Of a stretch of DNA of 64,000 nucleotides, positions 63,406 to 64,000 are shown one piece after another. The stretch comes from an uncultured Pelagimonas sp. GTDB taxonomy: Bacteria; Pseudomonadota; Alphaproteobacteria; Rhodobacterales; Rhodobacteraceae. The stretch spans positions 434,001-498,000 of the forward strand of contig CANMIH010000002.1 in NCBI GenBank assembly GCA_947497905.1, given 5' to 3'. The translations under genes were made by a program, and so were the position numbers. A model generated the notes under the pieces. It was not told the origin of the DNA. It did no database searches and saw only the letters and a list, made by a program, of their open reading frames with translations. How positions within the stretch are numbered: position 1 is the first letter of the stretch; each line of letters starts with the position of its first letter.

Positions 63406-63546
63406 GACAGACCTCCTGATCCTCTCAGCCCAGACTATGCGCAGGGCTCGGATTTGAAATCCTGAAAATTTGCAGAAGCGCCTTGCCAGATCCCGGAATG
63501 ACGATACCACTGGAGCCATTGAAACATGTATGGATTTGGATGGACC

Positions 63547-63939
63547 ATGGGCAAGTTTTGGATGTGCGTTATTGCGGGGATCTGCAGCGCAGGCATGGCG
63601 CAAGCTGAGTTTTCTTTGTCTTTTGAATGGGGGGATATCCCCCTGTGCAAAACCGGACGCCCGAACACTGTCGGAGCTCCGGCATTTGTTCTGAAAGACC
63701 TGCCAGTGGGCACCGCGCGGGTGGATTTTCGTCTGAAAGATCGGAATGTGCCCAGCTACAACCACGGGGGCGGCAAGGTGAAGATCAGCACCGGCGGTCA
63801 ATTGCCGTTTGGCACCTTCAAATACAAAAGCCCCTGCCCACCCTCCGGTAGCCACACCTATGAGTGGACCGCAACCGCACGATCCGCCTCTGGCAAGGCG
63901 CTGGGCAAGGCGCGCGCGCGTCGTCCTTATCCCGAATAA
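63547..63939 (+). CDS. Secreted protein, PEBP-like in part
   Basis: A 130-residue protein with a signal peptide (MGKFWMCVIAGICSAGMAQA). The mature part contains DRNVPSYNHGGGKV and CPPSGSHTYEWTATARSASG, similar in layout to the phosphatidylethanolamine-binding (YbhB/YbcL) family's C-terminal region, but with no DPDAP motif. Function unknown; the family label is weak. A start at 63526 would add 7 residues. Confidence 0.6.
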   Translation: MGKFWMCVIAGICSAGMAQAEFSLSFEWGDIPLCKTGRPNTVGAPAFVLKDLPVGTARVDFRLKDRNVPSYNHGGGKVKISTGGQLPFGTFKYKSPCPPSGSHTYEWTATARSASGKALGKARARRPYPE

Positions 63940-63957
63940 CCAGAGCGGCAACCCCGC

Positions 63958-64000
63958 TCAGCGATAAGGCTGGCAGGGGGCGGCGGCGATGTTTGCCAAG
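63958..64000 (-). CDS. Possible C-terminal end of a gene cut by the window edge
   Basis: The minus strand is open from the right edge to a TGA at 63958-63960 and encodes LANIAAAPCQPYR at its end, which looks like a protein terminus. Too short for any assignment. Confidence 0.3.
   Translation of the reverse strand, partial: LANIAAAPCQPYR

Overview
The window looks like chromosomal DNA of a marine alphaproteobacterium of the Rhodobacteraceae (Roseobacter group). This is an inference from moderately high GC and from gene content: an acpS-lepB-rnc-era-DUF1491-recO order, a single bifunctional spoT with rpoZ and pdxJ nearby, glnK-amt, a TRAP solute-binding protein, a CreD protein and several LysE exporters. 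No rRNA, tRNA, CRISPR array, prophage or intact insertion sequence was recognised.

Layout. 1-9 kb: 3' part of mutY, an L,D-transpeptidase, an AlkB-type hydroxylase with two palindromic sites upstream, a DHH-family pyrophosphatase, sfsA, a TetR regulator, a translationally coupled trio (CinA-like, GNAT, AhpD-like) and an OmpA-like protein. 9-19 kb: GNAT, LysR, an ECF sigma/anti-sigma pair divergent from a DUF4399 protein, an AEC transporter, creD, a PAS-kinase-receiver hybrid, a histidine phosphatase and map. 19.5-22.2 kb: an AT-richer surface-polysaccharide patch rich in relics. It holds a broken ATP-grasp gene, an intact glycosyltransferase, and decayed second copies of both that glycosyltransferase and the neighbouring metallo-hydrolase. 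22.2-28.6 kb: the metallo-hydrolase, an orphan TRAP binding protein, a GT25 enzyme, rsmD, an FAD reductase divergent from a peroxiredoxin, and a GntR regulator. 28.7-38 kb: amt-glnK, a PBP1A-type synthase, mlaA-mlaC and a type I secretion ABC/adaptor pair. 38-44 kb: RidA, glycerophosphodiesterase, a FemAB-like protein, pgsA-moaD-moaE and recO. 44-50.6 kb: the acpS-lepB-rnc / era-DUF1491 cluster, split by a multicopper oxidase, a LysE exporter and an amine oxidase. 50.6-64 kb: small exported and membrane proteins, a 2OG-Fe(II) oxygenase, kptA-pdxJ, spoT-rpoZ-folK, a NYN-domain protein, a divergent MarR/YceI pair, ispH, a GFA protein and a secreted protein.

Functional links. Most of the window is housekeeping: DNA and RNA processing, envelope and phospholipid maintenance, isoprenoid, pyridoxal, folate and molybdopterin synthesis, nitrogen sensing and the stringent response. 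The most unusual structure is at 20.7-23.2 kb. A tandem copy of a metallo-hydrolase/glycosyltransferase segment appears to have decayed reciprocally, leaving one intact copy of each gene at opposite ends. Other notable points are an ECF sigma gene with no standard start codon, paired palindromes upstream of alkB, a two-unit membrane protein next to a one-unit relative, and kptA coupled to pdxJ.
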